From assembly GCA_946894095.1 (NCBI GenBank), contig OX335659.1, positions 3,789,501 through 3,853,500 of the forward strand: a stretch of 64,000 bases of DNA. The letters are read 5' to 3'. Each line of letters begins with the position of its first letter. Position 1 is the stretch's first letter. The notes beneath the pieces are model-generated. The model made no database searches and was not told the origin of the DNA. It was given only the letters and a program-made list of their open reading frames with translations. Positions 1-10,689 of this stretch are shown piece after piece. Position numbers and translations under genes: made by a program. The stretch is from Incurvaria masculella. Taxonomy: Eukaryota; Arthropoda; Insecta; Lepidoptera; Incurvariidae.

Positions 1-162
1 GATTTGTTTCAATTCTATGTAAGGGCGTATCTTTACCTTTGAAATCATTGCAATGTGCATAGTTTATGATTTGGTAAGATTTAAGAAAATTTTGATTTCA
101 AAACGACTTATAGCTAAAAGTAAACCACGACCGCTGTAGTCAAAAATCTAACAAAAACCAAA
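1..162. mobile_element. Left part of a TTAA-type MITE (copy A), split by the Helitron
   Basis: From about 52 this matches the MITE at 12281-12822. It continues after the Helitron at 1300-1593. Its left terminus is not recognised; the first 50 bases do not match the other copy. Confidence 0.6.
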
Positions 163-1299
163 TCTTCTAATAAATATTATAAAGGGGAAAGTTTGTAATA
201 ATGGATGGATGGATGGATGGATGGATGGATGGATGGATGGATGGATGTTTGTTACTCTTTCACGTAAAAACTACTGAATGGATTCTAATGAAACTTTACA
301 ATAATATAGCTTATACGTCAGAATAACACATAGGCTACAATTTATGTGCCCATGGGCTTTAGAACTTTCACGGGGCTGCGAAAACGATGCCGGTAGCGAT
401 ACTTCACACTAGGGGGAGAGGAGCCGGGGGCGGTGGCGGGGAGCGGCGGCGGGGGGAGGGCAGACGTCGTGACAGTTTGGTGTCCGTTTGGCGAATTTTG
501 AAGGCACTAGCGATTTGTAAAACTTAGTACATGTACATTTAACTACCCGGGAATTAGGATTGGCTAAATAGAATTCAGTTCCGCTTACTAAGATGAAGAT
601 TATTAAGAAGATTACTAAGATGGGGCTGTCATACAAACTGCAATGCTATGCACGGCTCGGCTTTGCGGCGGCAGCGCTTACTTTTACTGAAGTACGGCTT
701 GGTATTTCCTGCAACTTTAGGACTACTTGGCATCACGCTATATCGCCGGAGGAGCGACCAACAGAATAAAATCCTTGAGAACCAATTACTCGATTTAGAT
801 GTGCACTGATTCTACTAAAAACTTATAGATTACATAATATAACGCTTCATTACCAGAAGGGTAAGTAGTGAGTCTTAAAGTCTTATAACATGCGAACCAC
901 TTACCTGATTTATATGCGTATTTTATCAATGTATAGCATCTCTGGGAGCAGTCAAGTTCGAGATGGGTTACTGTTTTCGATGTTGAGGCTGGCTGTGGGT
1001 TGGAGTCCACGCAAAACTTACCTACGTTACACGTTACTTACTAGGTAAGCAAATTTGTCGCGGCAAATGTTTTTTTTTTAAATAGCCACCAAACGTCAAC
1101 GAAGCTCTAAATGGGAATTATTGGATGTTTCTCATTAAATCATGCTATTTCGGCTCGAACGATCTTGATTAAATTTAGTACATGGATACATTGTCCTGGA
1201 CCAGTTTGTCCCTATTTTGGGCCATTCATGTGGGCTACTTTTTATCCATGAGATAATTTAGCCGACACTAACCCGAGCGGAGCCGGGTACCGCAGCTAG
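163..1299 (+). mobile_element. Non-autonomous Helitron, copy A (1137 bp)
   Basis: The element begins TCTTCTAATAAATATT and ends in a GC-rich hairpin (ACCCGAGCGGAGCCGGGT) then ACCGCAGCTAG, so it has the TC...CTAG ends typical of Helitrons. It sits exactly between A and T with no target duplication. The host sequence is a MITE whose uninterrupted relative at about 12414-12822 shows the empty site. Inside are a (GGAT)n run at 201-246, a segment matching the Jockey/CR1-like LINE tail (about 345-420, antisense), and a segment resembling SINE sequence (about 800-1040). No Rep/helicase is present, so it would move only in trans. Confidence 0.85.
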
Positions 1300-1593
1300 T
1301 AGATCATAAATCTTGATTAAATAAGCTATGTCTGATGACTAATCTTTTTACGATGTTCTTACTTTATCATTGCGTAATCCACCTCCAAAGTTATTGTATA
1401 AAACGCGCGAAAAATTCGAACTTTCGGACCTTATAACTTTGAAACCAAACACAATTATCCAATGCCAATGGTCATCAGACATCTAGTTCGATCGAGTAAA
1501 GCTATTTTGAGCAAAATTTTGGATCTCTGACAAGAAATATGGGCGTGATCTTCTTTCCCCTTTTGTATGGGGAGATGAGCGGGTTGGGCCACC
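1300..1593. mobile_element. Right part of the TTAA-type MITE (copy A)
   Basis: Matches 12528-12822 closely and ends GGGTTGGGCCACC followed by TTAA at 1594-1597, the same right terminus as copy B. Confidence 0.65.
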
Positions 1594-1597
1594 TTAA

Positions 1598-1769
1598 CTT
1601 CAGAAGCCCGACATAGGCACTAACGACACGTGAAAAGGTAAGGAACAACTTCTCGCCAGCGCAAACCGCATTCGCGGTGGCCGGTCACGCTCGGCGCGCA
1701 CTAATTCAGCCCACACTCGAGTCGCCGCCCGGAATGCGCGTGAATCTCGCGGGCCCCGGCCAGAGCCCT
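1598..1769. other. GC-rich stretch without a recognised feature
   Basis: It contains several CpG-rich runs and flanks a palindrome. I see no frame or motif to name. A promoter-like CpG cluster or GC-rich transposon end is possible. Confidence 0.25.
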
Positions 1770-1943
1770 ACTACGAACGCCATCGACTAAGCGCTCTCGA
1801 CAAGGCGACATCGCCTGTCATTATTGTATGCGTTTGACAGGAGTTATCGAAAGCGATCTCGATACCTACTGTCAAACGCATACAATATTTTTGACAGGCG
1901 ATGTCGCCTTCTCGATAGCGCTTGCTCGATAGCGTTCGTAGTG
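1768..1943. mobile_element. Foldback MITE with arms of about 73 bp
   Basis: The left arm starts ACTACGAACGCCATCGAC and includes AAGGCGACATCGCCTGTCA. The right arm is its near-perfect reverse complement ending GATAGCGTTCGTAGT. The loop is about 25 bases. A stable cruciform or hairpin would form. Confidence 0.7.
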
Positions 1944-1975
1944 GAGGGCCTGGCGCCATCTCACGGGCTCGCTGA

Positions 1976-2066
1976 TTACTTATTCATTCGCTCGGACGGC
2001 GGCCTCTCGCCTCCCCGCCCCGGCCCCTCCGAGGCCCCTCCCCGCCCCCGCCGTCCGAATAAATCT
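1976..2066. repeat. GC-rich inverted repeat
   Basis: TTCATTCGCTCGGACGGCGG and CCGCCGTCCGAATAAATC lie either side of a C-rich core. Probably a short MITE or the edge of one. Confidence 0.35.
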
Positions 2067-2259
2067 AAACATGACCCCCGGGAAGCAATCCGAGCGGCGG
2101 GAATAAACTTTCGTCGGCTGCGAGCAATTTTGTTTTGGGTGAAATTATTTAGTTCACTTCTGCACTGCTTTGTTCACGTGACGTGCACTCTCTTTTGGGT
2201 CTCTATCTCGGAATTTCTGTTTTCTATTTTGAGATAAATCCAACAGATATACATACATT

Positions 2260-2395
2260 CATTTGGTTTATGTAACTGGACACAGGTGGCCCAACACACC
2301 TCATGGGGTTTACGTGTCACGCCAAGACTTTCTTTAGATTGCACTGTAGGTACATTGAACTGGAGGGAATACACGGACACTGCAGCTTCGACCAT
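2260..2395 (-). mobile_element. SINE 3'-body fragment
   Basis: A diverged piece of the tRNA/5S-SINE body: ATGTAACTGGACA, then the GCCCAACACACC and ACATTGAACTGGA segments in the usual order. The head is missing. Confidence 0.55.
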
Positions 2396-3343
2396 ATTAT
2401 TATTTAATTCAATACGTTAATACAAAATAGCAAGTAATGAACTATAGTTTCACGTAAAATCCGAATCATGGCCAGCCGCAACGGTCGTACGGTCATCCAT
2501 CAGGAACCCGAGCACACCCCGTATTACATAACCTTTAAAACAGAAACACGAGCCGTCGCGCTGCTGGGCTACGAGGCTGGCAAGGGTTTTTTTTTTGGGC
2601 ACATCACCTTCTATTCTCTACCGACTATTTCTCATTCAAGTGGTAAATCATCAGTTAATTTAGCTAATAAGATTTTTTTAGCAACGTCACTTTACTAAGA
2701 CGAGAGAAAATATCATCGAAATGAGGTAGTTTTGAGGCTTGTCTACACTGTCTCTGATCTTCTGTCATTATGATTATTGTAAAAATCTTCAATCTGTGGT
2801 AAGATGCCTTTTAATGATCTGTTAGGAATCTTCATCTGTACGAGTATTACGTAAGTCGTGATCGTTTTATATGACGCTATATCATAATCTCATGATAAAC
2901 ATTCATTACCGGACAGATATTCTAAGGAGGAGGTTCTCAATTCGTCGGAATCTTTTTTTTTTCTCCTTTTTTTTATGTATGTTCACCGATTTTTTTTTAT
3001 TTTACCTTATTCGCGTAGAAAACAGTTAATTTACATACGTATAAAATAATCATAACAGAAAAAAAGCATAAACCAATAAATCTTCGACATAAAATTAAAC
3101 TTAGGAATAATTTACTTACAAGGATTTTGTCTCGTTATGTAAGAAATAGTTAAATTTTTACAATTCCAGAGAATAGTGTAATTTTAATATTCATCTTGTT
3201 TGCTGTTTAAGTAAATGATTGTTTAATAAAGGCGTAAATTTAGTACTCTAATTAAGTCGACTATTCATCTGCAGTTTATCGGATAATGTAGTCCATAAAA
3301 CATTTAAAGTGAGAACTCTTATCCACCATTCTTGAGAGGGTTT
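2396..3343. other. AT-rich intergenic or intronic stretch
   Basis: No gene, RNA or clear repeat recognised; several T-homopolymers. Confidence 0.4.
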
Positions 3344-3650
3344 AAAAACCGGTCAAGTGTGAGTCGGACTCGCACACGAAGGGTTCCGTACCATCGTAAA
3401 AAAGAAACAAAAAAAATACGTTTATTGTATGGGAATTTTAATTATTTTTTAATCTTAATTTGTTGTTGTAGCGGCAAAATAAATACACACTCTGTGAAAA
3501 TTTCAGCTGTCTACCTGTTACTGTTACTGAGATACAGCCCTGTGGCAGACGGACAGACGGACGGATGGACGGACGGACGGACGGACGGACGGACAGCGGA
3601 GGCTTAGTAATAGGGTTCCGTTTTCACCCTTTGGGTACGGAACCCTAAAA
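3344..3650 (+). mobile_element. (GTCY)n-bearing MITE, + orientation
   Basis: Starts AACCGGTCAAGTGTGAGTCG, contains AAATTTCAGCTG and a GGAC tetranucleotide run at about 3550-3595, and ends GGGTACGGAACCCTAAAAA. The right end carries its own short inverted repeat (GGGTTCCGT...ACGGAACCC). This matches the lepidopteran MITE class with hitchhiking (GTCY)n microsatellites. Short Gly/Asp/Arg/Thr repeat frames across it are spurious. Confidence 0.75.
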
Positions 3651-5606
3651 ACTATATTTTTTTTCAAAATTTTGACATGTAGAATGAAATACTTAGAGCA
3701 GGGCTCAATGAAAGACACTTTGTTCGTAATGACCAAACTATCTGAAGGCACCAAGAAATAATATGCTTGACTGGCTGCGAGAGCATTTTTTGGTTACGTA
3801 AAGTTGTATAAATTGTATGTAATGGCCTCAATATTGGCCTATTTATAATCTTCCCCCCAAAGATCAGAAATAGCGGACATTTTGAATGGTTGTGTAAAAT
3901 TTGATTCCATGAATGTCACGAAACTTGGGTAGGGGAGGAGGGCTAACCTCTTTGTCACGACCGTCTAGTCCAAGAGTGGTCTAAAATCTATTACGTGGTA
4001 TATGAACTCTCCCCAACGTAGATGAGCACGCGCCTCAATGTTCAATACGGCAAGAGGCCATTTGCAAGTGATGCAAACTTTTTAGGACCCTTAAACTTTG
4101 TTTTAAATAAGATTTAGAAGCTGTAAAATTAAAACTACCTTCTCTGGATGCTTCGCAACGAAGTGTGCCCTTTATTGGAAAGTACTAACTCTTAGCTTTT
4201 ACGGCCAGTAAAGTAGGTACTAGTTTCGATGCTTGGGAACCAAATGGCACCCATAGAGGCAACAATGCAACAGATATTTACTGCTTGCAAGTATGTGTTA
4301 CAGTTCATGATTATTTTACTGTCTGCAAACGGTTGTTTAAGAGGTTAATTAGTCGGAATTGCTCTTTTGTAACCGCAAATAAGGGAAGAAACATCAGTTT
4401 GGCACCTCTGAGTAAAAATGGGTACATTTGACACATTATTGCTCAGATATGGGTACCAAACATTTTTTTATTTCGTGCTGACAAACTATCTTGGGCTTAT
4501 TCCTGGAAGATAAAGGTTTAGGTACTTCTATTTTATTTCCCAGTTGAATTTATTGATCTGTATGCTAGGCAAGTCCCCGCGCCACCTGGCTACGAGTCGC
4601 TCAAACAAACAAGTATGTTCTGCTCACAGAACAATTAGGAGGTAAGAATTGTGAAGTGGGCGGAACTCGCGCGCCGGTCTTTAGCGGGGACCCGCTCACT
4701 TCATACGCGCTTGATTCACTCCTCTGCGGCTGTCCTGTGCATTAACTTATCCGTGTTACAATCTAAAATTGAAAAGGAGTAATGCCGTACTGTGCCATAA
4801 TAACGTGCAAACACGACCGCCGGTGCACAACCTTCATAATGGAGGAATTTCGTATCCCCGGTAAGTTTCATTTATATGCATAGCGATAAAACTTACGACA
4901 AATGCATTACGAAACAATATGGCGTCGCGGCGTGTCGTTTTGCTCGCCGGGTCATGTCTCGCTACGTTGTTTGTGACCACGTGCGTGTGAGGCGCTCGGC
5001 CGTGTTCGAAAGTGACGTAACATTTGATTGCAAACAGTATTGGAATTCCAACATAGAGCCACTACGTTAAGGTTCATATTTACTAAACAAATGTGGGTTT
5101 GTTGTTTGGTTATCGATTAAGAAGGGATAGCCAATTGCGACTGTTATACATTCGCGGAGCATAAAGGTCTTAAGTAAAACGATAACAGCGGTCCTGGAAC
5201 AAATTTACAAACGTTTCACTTCCTGCCTCCTCAATATTCCGTGGTTCTGCTGCTCGCTCAAATACAGTTAAATACAAACAAAATAATAGCTTTTAAGATT
5301 TTTAAATCTTGGTTATTCTCTAACGTATTTAATTTCGCCCATAAAAACATTAGTAATAAATTTGATTTATATAAATATTAGGTCCTGACATATGAAATTG
5401 GCGTTTGGTTGAATTTTGATCTCAAATATCTAGCGTTCAATTAGGAATGTATTTCAACAGCCTAAATGCTTGTGTATTTAGGTCTCTATTTTAATAGTTC
5501 ATTTGTTTTCGAGCCATTTATTTTTTCTGTGACATCGCTCTGTTTCTAATATGGAAAGTTTGAAATAAAAAAACCATCGCGGAAGATAATTTTGGCGGCT
5601 CTCACC
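3651..5606. other. Mostly unique AT-rich stretch
   Basis: Contains a small SINE-head fragment at about 4560-4602 (GGCAAGTCCCCGCGCCACC), - strand. Otherwise I see nothing to name. Short frames at 4876-5070 have no motif. Confidence 0.35.
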
Positions 5607-5609
5607 GCT

Positions 5610-5770
5610 GAGAAGGTAGAGTCCGCTAACAGATAACTCCACTATCGAGCGTTAGCGGCATCGATATAATCCGGTACGAGGACGGTTAGCGGCATGAGAC
5701 AACACAACATTTGGTAAAATTTTGTGTGATTCCGGCGTGGAGTTATCTATTAGCGGACTTACGCTTCAGA
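5610..5770. mobile_element. Short MITE with 22-bp inverted repeats
   Basis: GTCCGCTAACAGATAACTCC at 5621 pairs with GGAGTTATCTATTAGCGGAC ending at about 5759. Internal GCGGCAT motifs recur. No coding. Confidence 0.6.
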
Positions 5771-6103
5771 ATTTGCTGATGCTCTACTCAAGTTGGAACA
5801 TGTGCTTATGCGCGTTTTCAGACTAAGATTTCAATTCAAACAGGCGCTTCGCTCACACGCCACTAGTTGCCGGAAATTTGCGGTGCAGAGGGATCGACAT
5901 GATAAAATAAATATTTGTGGTCGAAAACATGTTTGGTCCTCTCTTTCTGTTTCACAAAGGCATTAATAAAAAAAATGGATGAATTCCAATTATTCTTAAA
6001 ACGAAAGCTACGCCGATCATTTTGTCAATAGAGTAAAATGAAAAAGTTTCTAACTCTTAATTTTTTGCTAACCAGTCAAATTGATTTAATGCTTTTAAGC
6101 TAA

Positions 6104-6342
6104 AAGGGTGCCAACGGAACCCTATTACTAAGCCTCCGCTGTCCGTCCGTCCGTCTGTCATGAACCGTAATAGGCAGGTGAAATTTTCACCGAGTGTGTA
6201 TTTATTTTGGGGCTATAACAACAAATAGGTAAAATCAAAATATTAAAATTAAAGAGGGCCCCTTTTTAAAACGAGATTATTTGTGTTAAATCTAGTACGG
6301 AACCCTTCATGTGCGAATCCAACTCGCACTTGGCCGGGTTTT
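6104..6342 (-). mobile_element. (GTCY)n MITE, - orientation
   Basis: Runs from AAGGGTGCCAACGGAACCCT through a short CCGT run, TGAAATTTTCACCGAG, to CGCACTTGGCCGGGTTTT. The outer TTCCGTACCC end is lost on the left. Confidence 0.7.
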
Positions 6343-6345
6343 TTA

Positions 6346-6600
6346 TCTCCTTCGCCTTTTTTGTCCATAATCTGCCGGAAATTTTAACTGTGTCTCGTCC
6401 CATCTCTTCTTTTCTCGTCCTACGCTTCTTTTTCCGTATCGTGGGTACCACTCTGTGGTCATTTTCATCCATCTTTCATCCAAAGTCCTAATTAGATGTA
6501 CGGCCCATTTCCACTTTACCTTTTTTGAGTGAACAATACTATCTTTTATTTTTGCCTTTTCTCCCACAAGTCTCCCTTATTTTGCCGCGCCTTGTTACGC
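6346..6600 (-). pseudogene. RTE-like LINE reverse-transcriptase C-terminus, decayed
   Basis: Reverse-strand conceptual translation contains KVKWKWAVHLIRTLDERW and GKRSVGREKKRWDE. These are recognisable as the stretch after the RT domain of insect RTE-like elements, usually K.KWQWAGH and GKRSVGRP..RW. Frames are interrupted. Confidence 0.6.
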
Positions 6601-6734
6601 CAAGAGACTACGTTCGATGCATCTTCGACACACCTTTATGGTTTGTACATGACTTTGATTGATGGACCAATTCCGACATCCGTACGTGAGTATTGATAGC
6701 AAACTGAGTCGATTATTTAACTTTTAACACCTAG

Positions 6735-6965
6735 GGCTAGGTTACCTTCATCTCATTTTGCATCCAATGCGATGGTACCAGGAAGATAACCCTAACCTAA
6801 AGTTTAACATCAGTTCCAAACCATGCAAGAGCTCGCATTCGTAACGAAATCCACTAATCCAACCCAGAAAGAGAAATAAAGTGGTGCTAATGCGCGAGGA
6901 ATTGAACCCATAACCATAGATGAATGAAGAACTAGAAGATTCACCAATAAGTAATTGCCGAAGGG
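6735..6965 (-). mobile_element. SINE fragment, - orientation
   Basis: Contains CATCCAATGCGATGGTACCA, then the GAGCTCGCATTCGTAACGAA and AAAGAGAAATAAAGTGGTGC blocks of the tRNA-headed SINE. Both ends are incomplete. Confidence 0.6.
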
Positions 6966-8035
6966 CCGAACAATAGATGGCGCAACTGCATGGATACACT
7001 TTACGACTATGGAAACCGGATGGCGCCTCTTTCTTACCTAGATCTTGCGGAATAGCCAATAGATGGCGCTGTACAAACAAAGGATTTATTTAAAGATTAA
7101 TAATTCCAATCAAATTTAAATATACATTTGTTTCAAAGTTGGAAAATATACAATTTTTAATCGATACACACATTTTTTCAAAAATTTAAAGCGGTGTGCC
7201 TGATAGCTGCGCCAACTCTTGGTACAAACACAATTTTGCTTTGATTGATTGAATGGTAGTTACCATCTTAGTTCAACGTTTATTGCAATAGAGGGCCGGC
7301 TAGCTAAGACATATTGTATGAAACTTCCGTCACTATGGCGGTGATCCATCTACTTACGCCAGTAAGTAATTATTAATATATGCCACATATTCTCGCGTGA
7401 AAGGCAAATCCTCTATCCCCTGCACCGTGATCTTTGAAATTCGTAGTCATCCCCCTTATTCGAACGTAAGTGGTTATGTCAGCGATTCGCGTCGTCCTCG
7501 CGGTCCGACTGAAATTTTAATGAGCACTTCAGCGCGTCAGCACAGTCATCTCACAGATGGATAGTTAATTTATATCCTTCCTGAAACCATCGACTAATCC
7601 AATAAACAATTTTGTAATGTCACACCTGTCCATATTTACCTCTTCCTGGCGTAATTAGTTGCTATTTTGTGCCAGTTTATTTTCTTTGTTGACCATACTA
7701 TTCGGGGAAAATGGATTGAAACACTGGCAATATTTTTTAACCGCAACTGATATCTTCTTCTTATATTTCATTTTTGCACTTTCGTCCATTAGATGTAGTT
7801 ATAAAGAGTAGTGTGGAATTTGTATGTTTGTTTATATGTGGAGGGTAATCTCGGAAACCACTCTACCTGGATATGATTTGACATTACCGTGGGTAACACT
7901 CATATTAGGTTTAGTAAGAAACAGCTTACTCACGGTGTGTCGATGATGTTGCACGACGTTTCAGACCAAACATTTGGTCCATCGTGAGCGGTCAATAGGG
8001 AACTCTGCGCCCTTCCGCTGGTGACAAAGATTGAA
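6966..8035. other. Unassigned stretch
   Basis: AT-rich with no recognised gene. A GC-rich patch near 7480-7530 has no motif I can name. Confidence 0.3.
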
Positions 8036-8129
8036 GCTGTGGGTGAGAGTAGGCTGCGAAGAAAGTTGGGCTGCGTTCCGAAGGTTGCATGATGTGCAGT
8101 ACGCACTGACGGTATCTTGACCGGCCACA

Positions 8130-8240
8130 GTTTTTCCCTCAAAATACAACCTGGGGTCCTTCAAACATGGTGTAAAGAAGGACCTAGCCGGCCGGCATGG
8201 TTTTGGCAGCCCTTGTGAAAGTCCGAAAGCCCATGGGCCC
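8130..8240 (+). pseudogene. Jockey/CR1-like LINE RT 3' end
   Basis: Conceptual SKYNLGSFKHGVKKDLA is the C-terminal YDL.SFK..V..HL motif of these reverse transcriptases. It is followed by the 3' tail with AGCCCATGGGC. Only the last residues are present. Confidence 0.6.
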
Positions 8241-8453
8241 CTTTTTTGTGAGGTCCTGGCGTGCGCCATATGCCTTAACATAAAAAAACGAAATATGTAC
8301 ATAGTTGATTTGTTGTAGGTTTGTAGGTTTCGCGTAATTGAAATGCAATATTGGTAATAAAATAATGTCGTGCACATCTTGAAAAGACACAAGAGACGTG
8401 GGCCAAATCGTGTCGTCCATATTTTTTAGAACGATTGTTTCCGTTGTTTCCAG

Positions 8454-8713
8454 ATATGCCTCGCACGGCATTCCAGCTGTCGGGCGCGATGTCGGCTGCC
8501 GTGGGCGGCGGCGGCGCGCTGCTCGTCGCGCTGGTGCTCCTCGTGGTCGCCGTGCGGCAGCGCTGCACGCGCCGCAAGCCGCGCGCGCCGCAGCCGCGGC
8601 CGCCGCGCACCGCGCCCGCCTCGCCCGACAAGCTGCGCCCCGACACCAAGGAGGACAGCGAAAGCGACGACCGCAACCCGGACATCATACCCGCCTCCAA
8701 TGACCACATGCAG
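8454..8713 (+). CDS. Membrane-spanning/tail exon, copy 1, of a putative sidestep-like Ig-superfamily receptor
   Basis: This exon encodes about 86 residues: a short juxtamembrane piece, a hydrophobic membrane segment (GGGGALLVALVLLVVAV), a basic stop-transfer stretch (RQRCTRRKPR), a proline-rich linker, then an acidic tail with DSESDD and NPDIIP. The acceptor is a pyrimidine-rich TTTCCAG ending at 8453, giving phase 1 as is usual at Ig-domain exon borders. A second acceptor is possible at 8476 (phase 0). The donor CAG|GTACGT follows 8713 in phase 0, matching the next exon. GC content is far above the neighbourhood, which supports coding. An NPDIIP-type motif after the membrane segment is what I recall from insect sidestep (Beat-receptor) proteins; that family name is inference from memory. 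A type I surface protein is well supported. Upstream ectodomain exons are outside the window. Confidence 0.72.
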
Positions 8714-8971
8714 GTACGTCGCACGACATTCCAGCTGTCGGGCGCGATGTCGGCGGCCGTGGGCGGCAGTGGCGCGCTGCTCGTCGCGCTGGTGCTCCTG
8801 GTGGTCGCTGTGCGGCAGCGCTGCACGCGCCGCAAGCCGCGCGCGCCGCAGCCTCGGCAGCCGCGCACCGCGCCTGCTTCGCCCGACAAGCTGCGCCCCG
8901 ACACCAAGGAGGACAGCGAAAGCGACGACCGCAACCCGGACATCATACCCGCCTTCAATGACCACATGCAG
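8714..8971 (+). CDS. Tandem copy 2 of the membrane/tail exon, in frame with copy 1
   Basis: An exact 258-bp step (86 codons) repeats the previous exon. Over the 237 bases from CTG to the terminal CAG I count ten base differences in nine codons. Six codon changes are synonymous; the other three are G to S in the membrane segment, P to Q in the linker and S to F near the end. Copy 2 keeps its own donor CAG|GTACGT after 8971. The 21 bases between the copy 1 donor and the copy 2 CTG (GTACG...TTCCAG) start with GT and end with AG, but are too short for a normal intron and read in frame as VRRTTFQ. Either copy could splice to 16869 in phase 0. If both copies are retained, the protein would have two hydrophobic segments. 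Copy 2 could instead be skipped or used alternatively. Confidence 0.62.
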
Positions 8972-9094
8972 GTACGTCGGACGACATGCCAGTCTGGCGC
9001 GATGTCGGCGGCGGTGGGCGGCGGCGGCGCGCTATTGGTCGCGCTGGTACTCCTTTGCAATGTCCTTTATGACTCTGACACAGTAATTTGCTAA
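8972..9094 (+). pseudogene. Truncated third copy of the membrane exon, ending in a stop
   Basis: The third unit starts in register with the other two (GTACGTCG...CCAG), lacks three bases near its start, and keeps the membrane-segment coding up to about 9055 (GGGGALLVALVLL). It then diverges and hits TAA at 9092-9094. It lacks the cytoplasmic tail and the conserved donor. If read through from copy 2 it would end the protein just inside the membrane. It is most simply the broken edge of the tandem duplication. A premature-stop isoform is a less likely alternative. Confidence 0.6.
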
Positions 9095-9124
9095 CATGAC
9101 AAACATGTCAGTCAGTCAGTCAGT

Positions 9125-9606
9125 CAGCGTGTTTGCGTGCACTGCTGGACATACGCCTCTCCAATTTTTCTCCAGTCCTTCCGACCTTTAGCGGTACGGA
9201 ACCACTGCTTTCTGCCGTCGTACACTTTATGTCGTCGTCCCACCTGGCGAGTGGTCTTCCCAGCCTCCGTTTTCCTGTCCACGGCCGCCAGTGTAAGACA
9301 CCGTAGCGATATTCCCAGCATGGCTCGTTCCGTTGCTCGCTGGGCAACTTTCAACCTTTGGACAACGGCGACCGTCAGATTTGAATTCAACTGGGTTGGG
9401 CTGCCTTCGGAAAGCTTAAATTCGCCCTGAGGTCTGACCTTCCGCAAAATGTGATGACCCGAATATATGACCAGTGCGTCTTTCCGGTTATGACGTAGGT
9501 ACGGATGTGAAACGTGGACAAACATGCTTATAAGTAAACTATTTTTTTTCCATGAATTTTGAACAAGTTTTCTTGTACATGTTGTGCGCACATGTCTATT
9601 TCTCAT
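9125..9606 (-). pseudogene. RTE-like LINE RT C-terminal fragment 1
   Basis: Reverse-strand translation shows RLKVAQRATERAMLGISLR followed, after frameshifts, by TGKRRLGRPLARW and IGEAYVQQ. These are hallmarks of the C-terminal region of insect RTE-like polymerases. At least one frameshift separates them. Confidence 0.7.
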
Positions 9607-9935
9607 AAGTTACAACGTCGTTCTAGAAATGCTTTATCAACGTCAGTGCGCGGTACGGTGTACGGAAGGTCGGATGCAGCGGAGGCGAGGGCGACACGAG
9701 CAGAAAGTATCATGACAGGACTTCCTCCTACACAAGCAACGAACTTATTGTTTTACCCGGGACGGTTTTCCACCGGCAGTTCAAAGCGTTCGTGTGACGT
9801 CTGCACAGAATTGAGAATAGACTAGATATACATATCCTTTGACAGTTTTTTTATTATTCAAGCCATAATCGCTAACCGAATTTGGCATTTTAAATGGCGC
9901 AGTGATATATGATAGACCACGACATTGTAATTTCA

Positions 9936-10285
9936 CTAGTCTTCTTCTTTCTCAGCCTTTTGCTGTCTACTGCTGGATGTAGGCCTCCCCCAGACCTCGC
10001 CAAGTTGTGCGGTCTCCCGTTTTTCTTTGCCAGTTGTCACCTGCTGTCTGGCGTATATCGTCTGACCAACGTTCTGGCGGTTTGCCATCCATCTGTAGTC
10101 ATCTCTGCGACATACGTGGCTTGCCCACTGCCACTTGAGTTTAGTAGCCCTATGCATAGCGTCAGTGACCTAGGTGCTTTGGCGTATCAGCGAATTTGGC
10201 ATTCGATACCGAGCATGGATCTTTCCATTGCTCTTTGGGCTACTTTCAGCTTCTGTGCAGTACCAACTGTGAGCGTCCATGTCTC
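9936..10285 (-). pseudogene. RTE-like LINE RT C-terminal fragment 2
   Basis: Contains the same region as fragment 1 (TKLKWQWASHVCRRDDYRW), on the same strand and about 500 bp away. Reading frames are broken. The two fragments are separate, older insertions rather than one element. Confidence 0.65.
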
Positions 10286-10339
10286 ACTAGTAAAATCATA
10301 ATATTAGGAATATATTGCTTATCGTCTCTTTTTTCTTAT

Positions 10340-10520
10340 GGAACTAATAGTCGATACCACACCTACTGACATGTTAGCCCAATCATCACTTTCCCGAACA
10401 AGGCTCCACGCCAGGACTTTTTATGAAGATGACTCTATGGATTGAACTGGATCCTTTATTAAATGCGATGGTATCAAACCAAGTAAGGAAGAGGACCTAA
10501 ATTGGACCGTGGAATCCTAA
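10340..10520 (-). mobile_element. SINE body fragment
   Basis: Diverged GTTAGCCCAATCATCACTTT, CAGGACTTTT, ATTGAACTGGAT and AATGCGATGGTA segments in SINE order, head lost. Confidence 0.55.
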
Positions 10521-10542
10521 CCAAGAACGACAATACACTACG

Positions 10543-10682
10543 GGCCGAGTGCACGAAAGGACAAAACAACAAAATCAACGTCAACGTACGATTAAACACG
10601 TCACTTTGTATGGACAGTATAGAAGCAACTCCGTGCGGTTCACTAAAAGTGACGTGTTTGAACATTGATTAACTCGGCCGTC
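10543..10682. mobile_element. Short TIR element, copy 1
   Basis: Shares GCACGAAAGGACA, CAACGTCAACGTA, GATTAAACACGTCACTTTG and GCGGTTCACTAAAAGTGA with 52130-52268. An inner GTGACGTGTTT pairs with AAACACGTCAC. Confidence 0.6.
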
Positions 10683-10689
10683 TCTTCTT

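Noticed and set aside
3524..3754. Short proteins with RPSVRPSVRPSV-type repeats at the (GTCY)n sites
   Set aside because: Translations of the tetranucleotide array within MITEs.
8275..9060. Long open frames on the - strand opposite the receptor exons (up to 261 codons)
   Set aside because: They mirror the GC-rich, tandemly repeated + strand exon; the + strand has the splice sites, frame continuity with later exons and a sensible membrane protein.
8700..9086. Second + strand frame over the tandem exon copies
   Set aside because: An arginine/alanine-rich shadow of the true frame with no hydrophobic segment or conserved motif.
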